64,000 nucleotides of DNA from HR10 sp964615335 (GTDB taxonomy: Bacteria; Acidobacteriota; Blastocatellia; HR10), in the NCBI GenBank assembly GCA_964615335.1, contig CAZTMT010000001.1, positions 487,484 through 551,483 on the forward strand. The letters are read 5' to 3'. The translations under genes were made by a program, and so were the position numbers. The notes beneath the pieces were generated by a model that ran no database searches, was not told the origin of the DNA, and saw only the letters and a list, made by a program, of their open reading frames with translations. This document shows positions 43,353 to 52,016 of this stretch, piece by piece. Every line of letters starts with the position of its first letter. Position 1 is the first letter of the stretch.

Positions 43353-43381
43353 TTGACAGATCGCGCTTCCATCTTTTACAT
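43353..43381 (+). promoter_or_regulatory. Promoter of the histidine operon
   Basis: Perfect TTGACA (43353-43358), a 17-base spacer, TTACAT (43376-43381; TTTACA with a 16-base spacer). hisG starts about 40 bases later. No his leader peptide with a His run and no T-box is visible in this short leader. Confidence 0.55.
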
Positions 43382-43421
43382 TGGGGTCTTTTCAAAAGGA
43401 GAGCCGGCAAAGAGGGAAGAG

Positions 43422-44402
43422 ATGGCGCTGGTGAAGTTCGCGATCCCGAAAGGCTCCCTGGAGAAGGCGACGTTCGATCTGCTGGAGCGAGCCTGGTACC
43501 GGATCTCCGGTCGGGAGCGTACCTATCGGCCGAAGATCAGCGATCCGCAGATCGAGTTGAAAGTTCTCCGTCCGCAGGAGATCCCGATCTTCGTGGCCGA
43601 GGGACTCCATGATGTCGGTATCACCGGGAAGGATTGGATTCGCGAGGGGCGAGCCGATGTCGAGATGTTGCTCGATCTGGAGTACGGTCGGGTGAAACTC
43701 GTCGTCGCCGTGCCCAAGGAGCTGGAGGTCGCCTCGCTGACGGATCTCTTTCGGATGTTCTGGCGCCAGGGGAAGAAGGTGCGCATCTCCGCGGAGTATC
43801 TGAACATCACGGCCGATTACGTGAAGGCCAATCCGCTTTATCGGAAGACATTCGGTCGGAAGGAGCCCCTTGTCATCACGCCCTGGTGGCGGCGCGGGAC
43901 GAACGATCGGGTGAGCATCTATCTCTCATTCGGGGCGACCGAGGCCAAGCCCCCCGAGGATACCGACGTCATTGTGGACGTCATCGAGACGGGGACGACG
44001 CTGGAGCGGAATAACCTCAAGCCGATCGAGACGATCCTGGAATCCACAGCCGTTCTCATCGCCAACCGGCGCGCGCTCCGAGATCGGCAGAAGCGGGAGA
44101 AGATCTACGATATCGTGACGCTGCTCAAAGGGGTCATTGACAGCCAGAAGAAGCTCCACATCTTCGTCAACGTGCGGCAGGAGAATTTGGAGAAGCTTCT
44201 GGGCGCCCTGCCGGCGCTTAAGCGTCCGACGGTCAGTCCTCTCTCGGTGGCGGGGTGGTACTCGGTGAATACGATCATCGAGAAGCAGGAATTCCTCACG
44301 TTGCTTCCTGTCCTTCGGAAGCTGGCCCAGGGTTTGGTCGTTCACGAACCGCAGCAGATTCTGCCTCTGGAAGAGATCGCGCGGAACGAAGTCCATGAGT
44401 GA
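43422..44402 (+). CDS. hisG: ATP phosphoribosyltransferase, long form
   Basis: 326 residues from ATG 43422 (GAGGGAAGAG upstream). First committed step of histidine synthesis: ATP + PRPP to PR-ATP. It begins KFAIPKGSLEKATFDLLERAWYRISGR, then DVGITGKDWIREG, VRISAEYLNITADYV, VIVDVIETGTTLERNNLKPIE (PRPP loop), and a C-terminal regulatory HisG_C domain (KKLHIFVNVRQENLEKLLGALPALKRPTVSPL). Between the two halves is a stretch of about 20 residues (ITPWWRRGTNDRVSIYLSF) longer than in the common long form. The C-terminal domain implies histidine feedback and no need for HisZ. Confidence 0.93.
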   Translation: MALVKFAIPKGSLEKATFDLLERAWYRISGRERTYRPKISDPQIELKVLRPQEIPIFVAEGLHDVGITGKDWIREGRADVEMLLDLEYGRVKLVVAVPKELEVASLTDLFRMFWRQGKKVRISAEYLNITADYVKANPLYRKTFGRKEPLVITPWWRRGTNDRVSIYLSFGATEAKPPEDTDVIVDVIETGTTLERNNLKPIETILESTAVLIANRRALRDRQKREKIYDIVTLLKGVIDSQKKLHIFVNVRQENLEKLLGALPALKRPTVSPLSVAGWYSVNTIIEKQEFLTLLPVLRKLAQGLVVHEPQQILPLEEIARNEVHE

Positions 44403-45732
44403 GCGTTCCGTCATCGCTGTCCGTGCGCTGACGCCGCGCACGTTTGAAGAACGGCTCCGGGAGATTCGCGCCCGTCGGGGTCTCTCCGAGGCGATCTGGA
44501 AGAGCGTGCATCGGATTATTCGGGATGTTCAGGAGCGCGGGGATGAAGCGCTTCTGGATTCCGTGCGGCGATTCGATGGGGTCGCCCTCTCTCGGGAGCG
44601 GATTCGAGTCGCGCCGGCGGCCGTGCGAGCCGCCTATAGTGAGGTCTCGACCGATGTGGTGACAGCGTTGCGGCTGGCCCGACGTCGCCTGGAGCGCGCC
44701 GAACGGCGCTGGCTCGCGCTGCGCCAGGACGTGCGCGCGGAGCCGGAGGGAGCCAGGATCTGGAGCACATCTCGTCCGCTTCGCCGCGTGGGGTGCTACA
44801 TCCCGGGAGGGCGCGCGGCTTATCCCAGCTCCGTGCTCATGAACGTCGTGCCCGCGCGGCTGGCCGGAGTCGAGCAGATCGTCCTCTGCTCCCCCCCTTC
44901 GCGCGAGACGGGCGAGATTCATCCTCTGGTTCTGGTGGCGGCCGATCTCTGCGGCGTCACGGAGATCTATCGCGTTGGAGGAGCAGCGGCGATCGCCGCT
45001 CTCGCTTATGGAACGCCGACGATCGCGCCGGTGGAGAAGATCGTCGGACCGGGAGGACCTTATGTGGTCGCGGCCAAACTTTTGGTCTCCGAACGCGTCG
45101 GAATTGATCTGCCGGCCGGACCGAGCGAATTGATCATCGTGGCTGACGAGACGGCTTCGCCGGAGATCATCGCGTGGGATCTTATCGCGCAGGCCGAACA
45201 TGGGGAAGAGAGCCTCTGTGGTCTTCTGACCACGTCTGAGCAGATCGCTCGCGAGACGGCGCGGGAGATCCACGCGCGCCTGAGGGACCTGGAGCGGCGT
45301 GAGATCATTGGCCGAGCGCTCTCCCGGCGAGGGTTCCTCTTGTACGCAGAGGGAGATCTGGATGTGCTCGTGCGATTCGCTAACGCCCTGGCTCCGGAGC
45401 ATGTCGAAGTCATGACGCGCAGGGCCCGGAGCGTCGCTCGGCGTATCACCTCGGCCGGGCTCGTCCTCATCGGTCCGCATTCGCCAGCCAGCGCGAGCGA
45501 TTATGTGCTGGGGACAAATCATGTTCTCCCGACCGGGGGGACGGCGGCTGCCTATTCGGGCCTCTCCGTCCTGGATTTCCTCAAGCGCGTGACCTATGCC
45601 GAGTGCGCGCCCGGCCATCTCGGGCACTTCGTGGAACCGGTGCGCGCTCTGGCTCAGGCCGAAGGGTTGCCCAATCATTACCGGGCGCTTGAAGCGCGCT
45701 TCTCAGACGATCTCCCTCGGGTGCGGAGATGA
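44395..45732 (+). CDS. hisD: Histidinol dehydrogenase
   Basis: 445 residues, starts 8 bases inside hisG. Oxidises histidinol to histidine in two NAD-dependent steps. Diagnostic words: GCYIPGGRAAYPSSVLMN, VGGAAAIAALAYGTPTIAPVEKIVGPGG, GPSELIIVADE, LIAQAEHGEESLCGLLT (zinc Gln/His), NALAPEHVEVMTR, and GPHSPASASDYVLGTNHVLPTGGTA (zinc Asp and His-containing C-terminal region). Confidence 0.96.
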   Translation: MSERSVIAVRALTPRTFEERLREIRARRGLSEAIWKSVHRIIRDVQERGDEALLDSVRRFDGVALSRERIRVAPAAVRAAYSEVSTDVVTALRLARRRLERAERRWLALRQDVRAEPEGARIWSTSRPLRRVGCYIPGGRAAYPSSVLMNVVPARLAGVEQIVLCSPPSRETGEIHPLVLVAADLCGVTEIYRVGGAAAIAALAYGTPTIAPVEKIVGPGGPYVVAAKLLVSERVGIDLPAGPSELIIVADETASPEIIAWDLIAQAEHGEESLCGLLTTSEQIARETAREIHARLRDLERREIIGRALSRRGFLLYAEGDLDVLVRFANALAPEHVEVMTRRARSVARRITSAGLVLIGPHSPASASDYVLGTNHVLPTGGTAAAYSGLSVLDFLKRVTYAECAPGHLGHFVEPVRALAQAEGLPNHYRALEARFSDDLPRVRR

Positions 45733-46796
45733 GCGACTGGTGGGAACGCAAGCTGGCGGAGTTGGAGTCCCGGGAGGGGTATCCTGTCCCCGAGGAGGAG
45801 GAGCCGTCGGAGGGGAAGCTCGATGCCAATGAGAATGTCCTTTTGCCCCTGTCTGTCCTGAAAGCTCTGGCTCATCGCGTCGTCGGAGAGCTTGACCCTC
45901 GGTTCTATTCCGTCGGGGAGGTGCGCGCCCTGGTGCGGGATCTCGCACGGCATCTGGGCGTGGACGCCGAACACATCGTCCTGGGGAATGGGGGGGATCA
46001 GCTCATTGACCTGCTGGCGCGCACGTTCCTGGAGGAGGGGGCGGCGGCTGTCTCTATCACACCAACGTATTCGTTCTATCGAATCCGCAGCGCGCTGCTG
46101 GGAGCGCAATTCCGAGAAGTCCCCTTGCGGGAGGATTTCTCGCTGGATCGGGACGCTCTGCTCCGCGCAGCGCAGGGAGCGCGTCTGCTCTTCCTCTGCT
46201 CGCCCAACAATCCGACGGGGAATCAGTTCCCTCTGTCTGAGATCGAAGATCTCGTGCGCGCGTTTCCGGGGATTGTCGTTGTGGACGAAGCGTATGTTGA
46301 GTTCGCGCAGGAGACGGCGCTTCCGCTTCTTGAGCGCTGGCCCAACGTGATCCTTCTGCGGACGTTCTCGAAGGCCTTCGGTCTGGCGGGGATGCGGCTT
46401 GGGTATCTGCTGGCCCATCCGCGCCTGAGTCGGGTCTTTGAGGAGAAGGTTCAATATCCTTATCCGGTGAATGCCTTCGCCGTGAGACTGGCGCGTCTTC
46501 TTCTGGAAGCCTATGACGAAGTGCGCGCGGCCATTGAGTGCGTCCGGCGAGAACGGGAATGGCTGCGAGCGGAGCTGACGGCCCGGGGCGTGCGGGCGTT
46601 CCCCTCGCAGGCCAATTTCCTGCTGTTCGAAGTGGGGGATCGCGCTTCAGCCGTGTGGCGCCATCTGGCCGCGCACGGCATTCGCGTGAAGTACGTCGGC
46701 CCGCTGCTCCGCTATGGCGCGTGCTTGCGCGCGACCGTCGGCTCACCGGAGACGAACCGCATGCTGATCGCGCGCCTCGCGGAGGTCTTGTTGTGA
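45729..46796 (+). CDS. hisC: Histidinol-phosphate aminotransferase
   Basis: 355 residues, ATGA overlap with hisD. PLP fold type I: LDANENVLLP, LGNGGDQLIDLLARTF, FLCSPNNPTGNQFP, VVDEAYVEFAQ, then the PLP lysine in RTFSKAFGLAGMRLGYLLAHP. Converts imidazole-acetol phosphate to histidinol phosphate. Ends TGA overlapping the GTG of the HAD gene. Confidence 0.95.
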   Translation: MSDWWERKLAELESREGYPVPEEEEPSEGKLDANENVLLPLSVLKALAHRVVGELDPRFYSVGEVRALVRDLARHLGVDAEHIVLGNGGDQLIDLLARTFLEEGAAAVSITPTYSFYRIRSALLGAQFREVPLREDFSLDRDALLRAAQGARLLFLCSPNNPTGNQFPLSEIEDLVRAFPGIVVVDEAYVEFAQETALPLLERWPNVILLRTFSKAFGLAGMRLGYLLAHPRLSRVFEEKVQYPYPVNAFAVRLARLLLEAYDEVRAAIECVRREREWLRAELTARGVRAFPSQANFLLFEVGDRASAVWRHLAAHGIRVKYVGPLLRYGACLRATVGSPETNRMLIARLAEVLL

Positions 46797-47980
46797 GCTA
46801 TTGGGAGCTGCGGACAAAGGCAGGCGTCGTGTACGTTCGAGAGGATTGGATGTCTCAGTTCGCCGATGTGGATGCTCTTCTCTTCGATTGCGATGGGGTT
46901 CTCATTGATGTCCGACCGTCTTATGACGCGGCCATTCGAGAGACGGTCACCTACATCCTCGGCAAGCTCGTGCAGCGCCCGATCACGCGTCCGGTCTCGC
47001 GCCGGCTCATCGCGCGGTTTCGGCAGAGCGGAGGGTTCAATAACGATTGGGATACGACGTGCGCCATCCTGTGGGGGATCGCCGTTCACCTGCCCGAGAG
47101 ATGGATCGAAGATTTCCTGCACGTGGATGAGGAGCTGGCGTCCGAGGAGATTCACGATGCGGCGGAGCGACTCCGGGCCTATGTCGGATGCTTGCGTCGC
47201 CCGAAGACCCTGGAGGAAGTCCTTGAGCTGCGACGCCCGTTCCCTTCGGTCTCCGTGCGGCGTCGGCTCCTGGAGCTGGCCGAGCGGGCCGACAGCTCCG
47301 GCCTGAGTTCCGTCGAGCGAACGATCGCGCGGGAGTGGGAGTTATCGGAGTTGCGTCGAAAAGCGTTCGAGGCCCTCCGCAGATTCCTCCGGTATCCGGG
47401 GAGACCGGAGCAGAGTGTGATCATCCGGGTGTTCAACGAGTTGTTCTACGGAGCGGCCTACTGCCGCGAGCGATTCGGATGGGAACCGGCGTTTCATCTG
47501 GGGCCGGGACTCATGGAGCGGGAGCGACCGATCCTCGCGACGGAGACGCTTCTATGGCTCGGGCGACGATTCGGGCGGACTCGTTTGGGAATCGTCTCCG
47601 GCCGGTCGCACGAATCGGCGCGGCGGACGTTGGGAGCGCGACTGGAGGCGTTCCATCCGGAGGCGCTCGTCTTTCTGGAAGATCACTGGGAGTATGAGTC
47701 CCATGGGAGGGCCATCGGAAAGCCCGAGCCTTATGGATTATTGCTCGCCGCGCGCGCCCTGGGAGGATTCCGCCGCGCTCTCTATGTGGGGGATTCCGCC
47801 GAGGACGCCCTCATGGTCGAACGCGCGCGCGCTCAGGATGCGCGTTTCGATTTCGTCGGCATCTCGGGCACAGGGAGCGGAGCACGCGAGAAAAGCGCGT
47901 GGTTTCGCACCTGGGGAGCAGTGGCGGTCCTCCCCACGGTGAACGAGTTGCCGCAGCTCTTTGAAGCCGTCGGCGCGTGA
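46793..47980 (+). CDS. HAD-superfamily phosphatase in the his operon (candidate histidinol-phosphatase)
   Basis: 395 residues from GTG 46793, which overlaps the hisC stop and has GGAGG eight bases upstream. HAD motifs are intact: motif I DALLFDCDGVLIDV with Asp32 and Asp34, motif II LGIVSGRS, motif III GKPEPYGLLLAARAL, motif IV YVGDSAEDALMV. Between about residues 60 and 260 is an unusually long helical cap/insertion. No HisN, HisJ/PHP or HisB-N phosphatase is seen elsewhere in the operon, so removal of phosphate from histidinol phosphate is the natural guess. Similar HAD subfamily IA proteins occur near his genes in other lineages, as far as I recall; substrate not proven. Confidence 0.75.
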   Translation: MSYWELRTKAGVVYVREDWMSQFADVDALLFDCDGVLIDVRPSYDAAIRETVTYILGKLVQRPITRPVSRRLIARFRQSGGFNNDWDTTCAILWGIAVHLPERWIEDFLHVDEELASEEIHDAAERLRAYVGCLRRPKTLEEVLELRRPFPSVSVRRRLLELAERADSSGLSSVERTIAREWELSELRRKAFEALRRFLRYPGRPEQSVIIRVFNELFYGAAYCRERFGWEPAFHLGPGLMERERPILATETLLWLGRRFGRTRLGIVSGRSHESARRTLGARLEAFHPEALVFLEDHWEYESHGRAIGKPEPYGLLLAARALGGFRRALYVGDSAEDALMVERARAQDARFDFVGISGTGSGAREKSAWFRTWGAVAVLPTVNELPQLFEAVGA

Positions 47981-48002
47981 TATCCTTATGTGAGGAGGTC
48001 TC

Positions 48003-48581
48003 ATGCAGCGGCGCGCTCATGTGCATCGCACGACGCGCGAGACGGATGTCTCGGTGGAGATCCTTTTGGAGGGGCAAGGGAGCGCGGAGGTGAAAGTGCG
48101 TCCGGCGTTCTTCGCCCATATGCTCGAGCTTCTGGCACATCACAGCCTGATGGATATGCGGATTGTCTCCGAGGGAGATCTGGTACACCATCTGGTCGAG
48201 GATACAGCGCTCGCGCTCGGCGCGGCTTTGAATGAGGCGCTCGGCGAGCGCGCGGGGATCCGGCGCTTCGGATGGGCGCTGGTTCCGCTGGATGAGGCGC
48301 TGGCATGGGCGAGCGTGGATTTGGCCCGTCGCCCCTTCAGTGTGCTGGATGTGAAGCTCGAGCGGGAGATGATCGAGGATATGCCGCGCGAGGATATCGT
48401 GCATTTCCTGCGCTCGCTGGCGACGGCAAGCCAGGCTTGCATGCACATCCTCGTGCTCTATGGGGAGAACGACCATCATAAGATCGAGGCGGGAGTGAAG
48501 GCTCTCGCGCTCGCTCTGCGCATGGCGATGGAGCCGGATGTGAGGCGATCGGGAGTGCCGAGCTCCAAGGGGGTGATATGA
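48003..48581 (+). CDS. hisB: Imidazoleglycerol-phosphate dehydratase
   Basis: 192 residues, single-function IGPD. ATG 48003 follows GAGGAGG. Key metal motifs: FFAHMLELLAHH, LVHHLVEDTALALG, RFGWALVPLDEAL, and GENDHHKIEAGVKALALAL, where the two HH-x-x-E groups bind Mn2+. The first motif reads FFAHM (Ala38) where almost all family members read FFDHM. Overall divergence is rather high, but length, motif order and operon position make it secure. The fused phosphatase half of E. coli HisB is absent. Confidence 0.92.
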   Translation: MQRRAHVHRTTRETDVSVEILLEGQGSAEVKVRPAFFAHMLELLAHHSLMDMRIVSEGDLVHHLVEDTALALGAALNEALGERAGIRRFGWALVPLDEALAWASVDLARRPFSVLDVKLEREMIEDMPREDIVHFLRSLATASQACMHILVLYGENDHHKIEAGVKALALALRMAMEPDVRRSGVPSSKGVI

Positions 48582-49198
48582 ACCGGCCTGTCCTCGTCCT
48601 GGATTACGGCGTCGGGAATCTGTTCAGCTTGACGGTGGCCCTGGAGCGGGAGGGGGTCCAGCCCGTCGTGTCCGAGGAGCTTCCCCCTGAAGGGGAGTTC
48701 GCGGCTCTCATTCTTCCGGGAGTTGGGCATTTCACGCCGGTGGCTCGGAGGCTCAGAGCTGTTCGAGAGCGCCTGCAGCGCTGGGTTGAGAAGGGAATTC
48801 CGACGCTGGGGATCTGCCTGGGCATGCAGGTCCTGTTCGAGGAGAGTGAGGAGGGACCAGGGCGGGGATTGGGCTTCTTCGGCGGACGAGTCGTTCGGTT
48901 GCCCGAGTCCGTGAAAGTGCCCCACATGGGCTGGAATGCTCTCCGCCTGCGACAGCGCCACCCCCTGCTGGAAGGGATCCCGGAAGGAGCATGGGTCTAT
49001 TTCGTGCATTCCTACCATCCGCATCCGACGGATCCGGCGATCGTGCTCGCGGAGGCTGACTACGGGCGAACCTTCCCGGCGATCGTTGCGCGGGACAGCC
49101 TCTATGGGACGCAGTTTCATCCGGAGAAGTCGGGATCGGTCGGGCGACGCGTGCTCCAGAATTTCCTGATCCTGGTGAGGGAGAGATGGAAGTCCTAG
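48578..49198 (+). CDS. hisH: Imidazole glycerol phosphate synthase, glutamine amidotransferase subunit
   Basis: 206 residues, ATGA overlap with hisB. Triad class I amidotransferase: DYGVGNLFSL, LPGVGHF, nucleophile Cys in LGICLGMQVLFEESEEG, MGWNALRL, YFVHSYHPHP, and YGTQFHPEKSGSVGRRVLQNFL with the His/Glu pair. Supplies ammonia to HisF. Confidence 0.96.
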   Translation: MNRPVLVLDYGVGNLFSLTVALEREGVQPVVSEELPPEGEFAALILPGVGHFTPVARRLRAVRERLQRWVEKGIPTLGICLGMQVLFEESEEGPGRGLGFFGGRVVRLPESVKVPHMGWNALRLRQRHPLLEGIPEGAWVYFVHSYHPHPTDPAIVLAEADYGRTFPAIVARDSLYGTQFHPEKSGSVGRRVLQNFLILVRERWKS

Positions 49199-49953
49199 CC
49201 GCTTTGGATCTGTTCGGAGGAAAGGTCGTGCGCTTGACGCGCGGCCAGATCGCGACGGCGAAGGTCTATAGCACCGATCCGGTAGCCACGGCGCTCGGCT
49301 GGCAACAGCGCGGGGCCAGCGCCCTGCACCTTGTGGATCTGGACGCCGCGCTGGGTTTGGGGGCGAACTTCTCCACGATCTCTCGTCTTCTGAAGTTCGT
49401 GACAATCCCCATTCAACTGGGTGGGGGGATCCGCAACGAACGCGCGGCACGCGAGTGGTTCGAGCGCGGAGTCGCCCGTCTCGTCCTGGGGACGCTGGCC
49501 ATGAGGGATCCGGATCGCGTGGAGCGCCTGGTGGAAGTCTTCGGGCCGGAGCGAATCGTCGTCGCGCTGGACTTCTCGCGAAAGAACGTCGTGACGGAAG
49601 GGTGGACGCAGCCGACTTCGGTCGCGGTCGAAGACGCCTTCGCGCGTTTCCTGGATCGAGGCGTTCGGCGATTTCTCGTGACGGCTGTCGAACGGGATGG
49701 GACGTTGAGCGGGCCGGATTTTCACATCTACGCTCGGTTGAGTGCCGTGGCCGAAGCGCGCATCTTTGCCAGCGGGGGGATCAGCACGCTCTCGGATGTT
49801 CTGGAGCTGCGTCGCGTCGGGGTCGCGGGCGTGGTCATCGGAAAGGCTCTCTATGAGGGGAAGCTGACGCTTGAGGAGATCTGTCAAGCGCTCGCTCACG
49901 AAAGCGAGGCGCGTGTTGGTCCCTCCAAGGCTCCCAGGAGATCGGCGCCATGA
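49186..49953 (+). CDS. hisA: ProFAR isomerase
   Basis: 255 residues, starting 13 bases inside hisH after GAGAG. (beta/alpha)8 barrel: AALDLFGGKVVRLTRGQ (catalytic Asp7-type position), HLVDLDAALG, IQLGGGIRNE, VVALDFSRKNVVTEGW, TAVERDGTLSGPD (second acid), FASGGISTLSDVLEL. Converts ProFAR to PRFAR. The region TAVERDG replaces the common T-D-xxRDG, a small difference. Confidence 0.94.
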   Translation: MEVLAALDLFGGKVVRLTRGQIATAKVYSTDPVATALGWQQRGASALHLVDLDAALGLGANFSTISRLLKFVTIPIQLGGGIRNERAAREWFERGVARLVLGTLAMRDPDRVERLVEVFGPERIVVALDFSRKNVVTEGWTQPTSVAVEDAFARFLDRGVRRFLVTAVERDGTLSGPDFHIYARLSAVAEARIFASGGISTLSDVLELRRVGVAGVVIGKALYEGKLTLEEICQALAHESEARVGPSKAPRRSAP

Positions 49954-49965
49954 AGGAGGGCGAAG

Positions 49966-50736
49966 GTGGGGTTGACCAAGCGCATCATTCCCTGCCTGGA
50001 TGTGGATCGGGGGCGCGTCCTGAAGGGGAGGCACTTCGTGGGTCTTCGGGACGCCGGGGATCCGGTCGCGCTGGCCTCCCGGTATCGGGAGGAGGGGGCG
50101 GATGAGCTGGTCTTTCTGGATATCACGGCTTCGGTCGAAAGACGGCAGACGATGCCCGAGTGGGTGGAACAGGTGGCGCGCGTGCTGGACATTCCGTTCA
50201 CTGTCGGAGGGGGGATTCGCACGCGGGAGGAAGCGCGCCGTATCCTCTGTCGCGGTGCCGATAAGGTTTCGGTGAACACGGCGGCCTTGGAGCGTCCCGA
50301 GCTGATCCGAGAGCTCAGCGAGACCTTCGGACGGCAATGCGTCGTCGTCGCTATTGACGCGCGGCGGCATGCCGAGGGCGAGCGCGTGTGGTTCGAGGTG
50401 TATTCGCATGGGGGGAGGAGGCCAACCGGACGCGAAGCCATCGCGTGGGCTCAAGAGGCGGAATCGCTCGGAGCCGGGGAGATCCTGCTGACCTCCATTG
50501 ATCGCGACGGGACGGAAGCCGGGTACGACATCGAATTGACGCGCGCGGTCGCAACGTGCGTGCGCATCCCTGTGATCGCCAGTGGAGGATGCGGCCGTCC
50601 GGAACATATCCTGGAAGTTCTCACAGTGGGCGGGGCGGATGCGGCGCTCGCGGCCTCCATCTTCCACTACGGGAGGTATCCCATCCCGCATGTGAAGCAA
50701 TTCCTTCGCGAGCGGGGAGTTGAGGTGAGACTATGA
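49966..50736 (+). CDS. hisF: Imidazole glycerol phosphate synthase, cyclase subunit
   Basis: 256 residues from GTG 49966, AAGGAGG six bases upstream. RIIPCLDVDRGRVLKG with catalytic Asp11-type, LVFLDITAS, FTVGGGIRTREE, VSVNTAAL, VVVAIDARR, LLTSIDRDGTEAGYD (second catalytic Asp), IASGGCGRPEHILEVL, and ALAASIFHYG. Makes IGP and AICAR with HisH. Confidence 0.97.
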   Translation: MGLTKRIIPCLDVDRGRVLKGRHFVGLRDAGDPVALASRYREEGADELVFLDITASVERRQTMPEWVEQVARVLDIPFTVGGGIRTREEARRILCRGADKVSVNTAALERPELIRELSETFGRQCVVVAIDARRHAEGERVWFEVYSHGGRRPTGREAIAWAQEAESLGAGEILLTSIDRDGTEAGYDIELTRAVATCVRIPVIASGGCGRPEHILEVLTVGGADAALAASIFHYGRYPIPHVKQFLRERGVEVRL

Positions 50737-51065
50737 GTGAGGTCACGCTGCAGGAGGTGGATTTCCAGAAGTCCGGCGGGTTGATCCCCGTCGTCGTACA
50801 AGAGGCGACGACGCGCGAAGTGCTCATGGTCGCCTTTGCCAATCCTGACGCCGTTCGGGAGACCCTGCGCACCGGATACGCGCATTACTTCAGTCGTTCG
50901 CGAAATCGCCTCTGGAAGAAGGGGGAGAGTTCCGGTCACGTCCAGCGGGTTCGAGAGGTGCTCGTGGATTGCGATCGGGATGCGCTGCTCTACATTGTGG
51001 AGCAAACGGGGGTCGCCTGCCATCGGGGGACGCGCTCCTGCTTCACCGAGACGCTCGCGCCGTGA
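50733..51065 (+). CDS. hisI: Phosphoribosyl-AMP cyclohydrolase
   Basis: 110 residues, ATGA overlap with hisF. Carries LIPVVVQEATTREVLMVAFAN, HYFSRSRNRLWKKGESSGHVQRV, VLVDCDRDALLYIVEQTGVACHRGTRSCF, where the Asp/Cys residues bind Zn2+ and Mg2+. Only the HisI half is present; the HisE pyrophosphohydrolase is not fused and is not in the window. Last gene of the operon. Confidence 0.95.
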   Translation: MSEVTLQEVDFQKSGGLIPVVVQEATTREVLMVAFANPDAVRETLRTGYAHYFSRSRNRLWKKGESSGHVQRVREVLVDCDRDALLYIVEQTGVACHRGTRSCFTETLAP

Positions 51066-51108
51066 TTTCCTTGTGGGGATTCCGGAGGAAGGATTCGAGC
51101 GGCTTTCC

Positions 51109-51138
51109 TTGACACCTGCGGCGGGGCGGGGACAAAAT
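51109..51138 (+). promoter_or_regulatory. Promoter of tRNA(CAT)
   Basis: Perfect TTGACA (51109-51114), an 18-base spacer, CAAAAT (51133-51138, 4/6). The tRNA 5' end is at 51148, ten bases on. Confidence 0.6.
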
Positions 51139-51147
51139 CCAAAGCGT

Positions 51148-51220
51148 GGGCCCTTAGCTCAACGGGCAGAGCAGCGGACTCATAATCCGTCGGTTCCAGG
51201 TTCGAGTCCTGGAGGGCCCA
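51148..51220 (+). tRNA. tRNA with anticodon CAT, probably Ile2 (lysidine type)
   Basis: 73 bases. Acceptor GGGCCCT/AGGGCCC, D-arm GCTC/GAGC, anticodon stem GCGGA/TCCGT with loop CTCATAA, T-loop TTCGAGT, discriminator A; CCA is not encoded. A CAT anticodon can be elongator Met, initiator Met or Ile2. The acceptor-D junction TTAGCTCA, with a GGnCC acceptor, resembles the TilS-modified Ile2 tRNA. Initiator is unlikely because the first pair is G-C and no GGG/CCC lies next to the anticodon loop. Elongator Met remains possible. Confidence 0.9.
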
Positions 51221-52016
51221 GGCCTGATGACTCCCCTCTGTGAACCGAGGTTCCCAAGCGGAGACCTCGTATGATCATGGAATCGTGTGAGGAGTCCGCT
51301 GAGTGATCCGATGCCGAAGCCGGACGATAGGGTGGATAGAGGATGATCTCGGCGGTGCGTCGCGCCTGATCGAGCCAGGAGATCATCTCCGCGCTCACCT
51401 TCTCGTTGCGAAGGATCTGCTGGATGAGCGGGCGCGCTTCGTCCAGAGAGGGAGGGGGGAGATGGCGACGCTGCGCGTCCGGGAGCACGCGGTGCTCGTA
51501 GTACCACTGGACTTCCTGCTCGCTCACGAAGACAAAAGCCCGGAACCGAAAATCAATGAAGCGGAGGATCTCCAGCCGACGGCGCGCGATCGCGCGGAGC
51601 GTCTCGTCATCCAGCCCGACCGACACCAGGCGCCTCCGGAAGACGCTCTCCGAAGGGAAGCGCGCGCGCAGCTCCGCCACATAACGTTGGATCTCCGACT
51701 CGCTGATCTCCAGCGTGGGGAGCTTCTGGGCCTCCTGATGCAGAAGCGCCTGATCAATGAGTTGGTGCAAGGCCCTGGTCCTGAGGTCCTCGGAGAAGTC
51801 ACCCTCGGGCACTTCCGGGTCTAGCGCCAGATACCATCGGATCTCGCTCTCGGTGATCACCGTCCCGTTGACAACGGCCGCGATGCGATCCAGCAGGACC
51901 GTCTGCGCCATGACCAGCGCCGAGAGAGTGAAAGCCCACAGGGCCAAGGCCAAGACGTTCTTCCCGATCGTAAGCCTCGGGCGAAGATCCCGAAAGTGTT
52001 TCCCCAAGTGCGACAT
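51180..52016 (-). CDS. SurA-N-like periplasmic protein without PPIase domain
   Basis: 278 residues. The start overlaps the stop of the Omp85 gene (TGATG). A signal/anchor segment spans about 20-37, then the SurA N-terminal pattern TVLLDRIAAVVNGTVITESEIRWYL, followed by helical repeats (ALHQLIDQALLHQEAQKL, SESEIQRYVAELRARFP). The parvulin PPIase domain of full SurA is absent. From about residue 235 the sequence is low-complexity and unlike any family. The 3' end has no earlier stop and runs 41 bases into the antisense of tRNA(CAT). SurA-type chaperones escort outer-membrane proteins, which fits the Omp85/TamB neighbours. Confidence 0.7.
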   Translation of the reverse strand: MSHLGKHFRDLRPRLTIGKNVLALALWAFTLSALVMAQTVLLDRIAAVVNGTVITESEIRWYLALDPEVPEGDFSEDLRTRALHQLIDQALLHQEAQKLPTLEISESEIQRYVAELRARFPSESVFRRRLVSVGLDDETLRAIARRRLEILRFIDFRFRAFVFVSEQEVQWYYEHRVLPDAQRRHLPPPSLDEARPLIQQILRNEKVSAEMISWLDQARRTAEIILYPPYRPASASDHSADSSHDSMIIRGLRLGTSVHRGESSGLGPPGLEPGTDGL

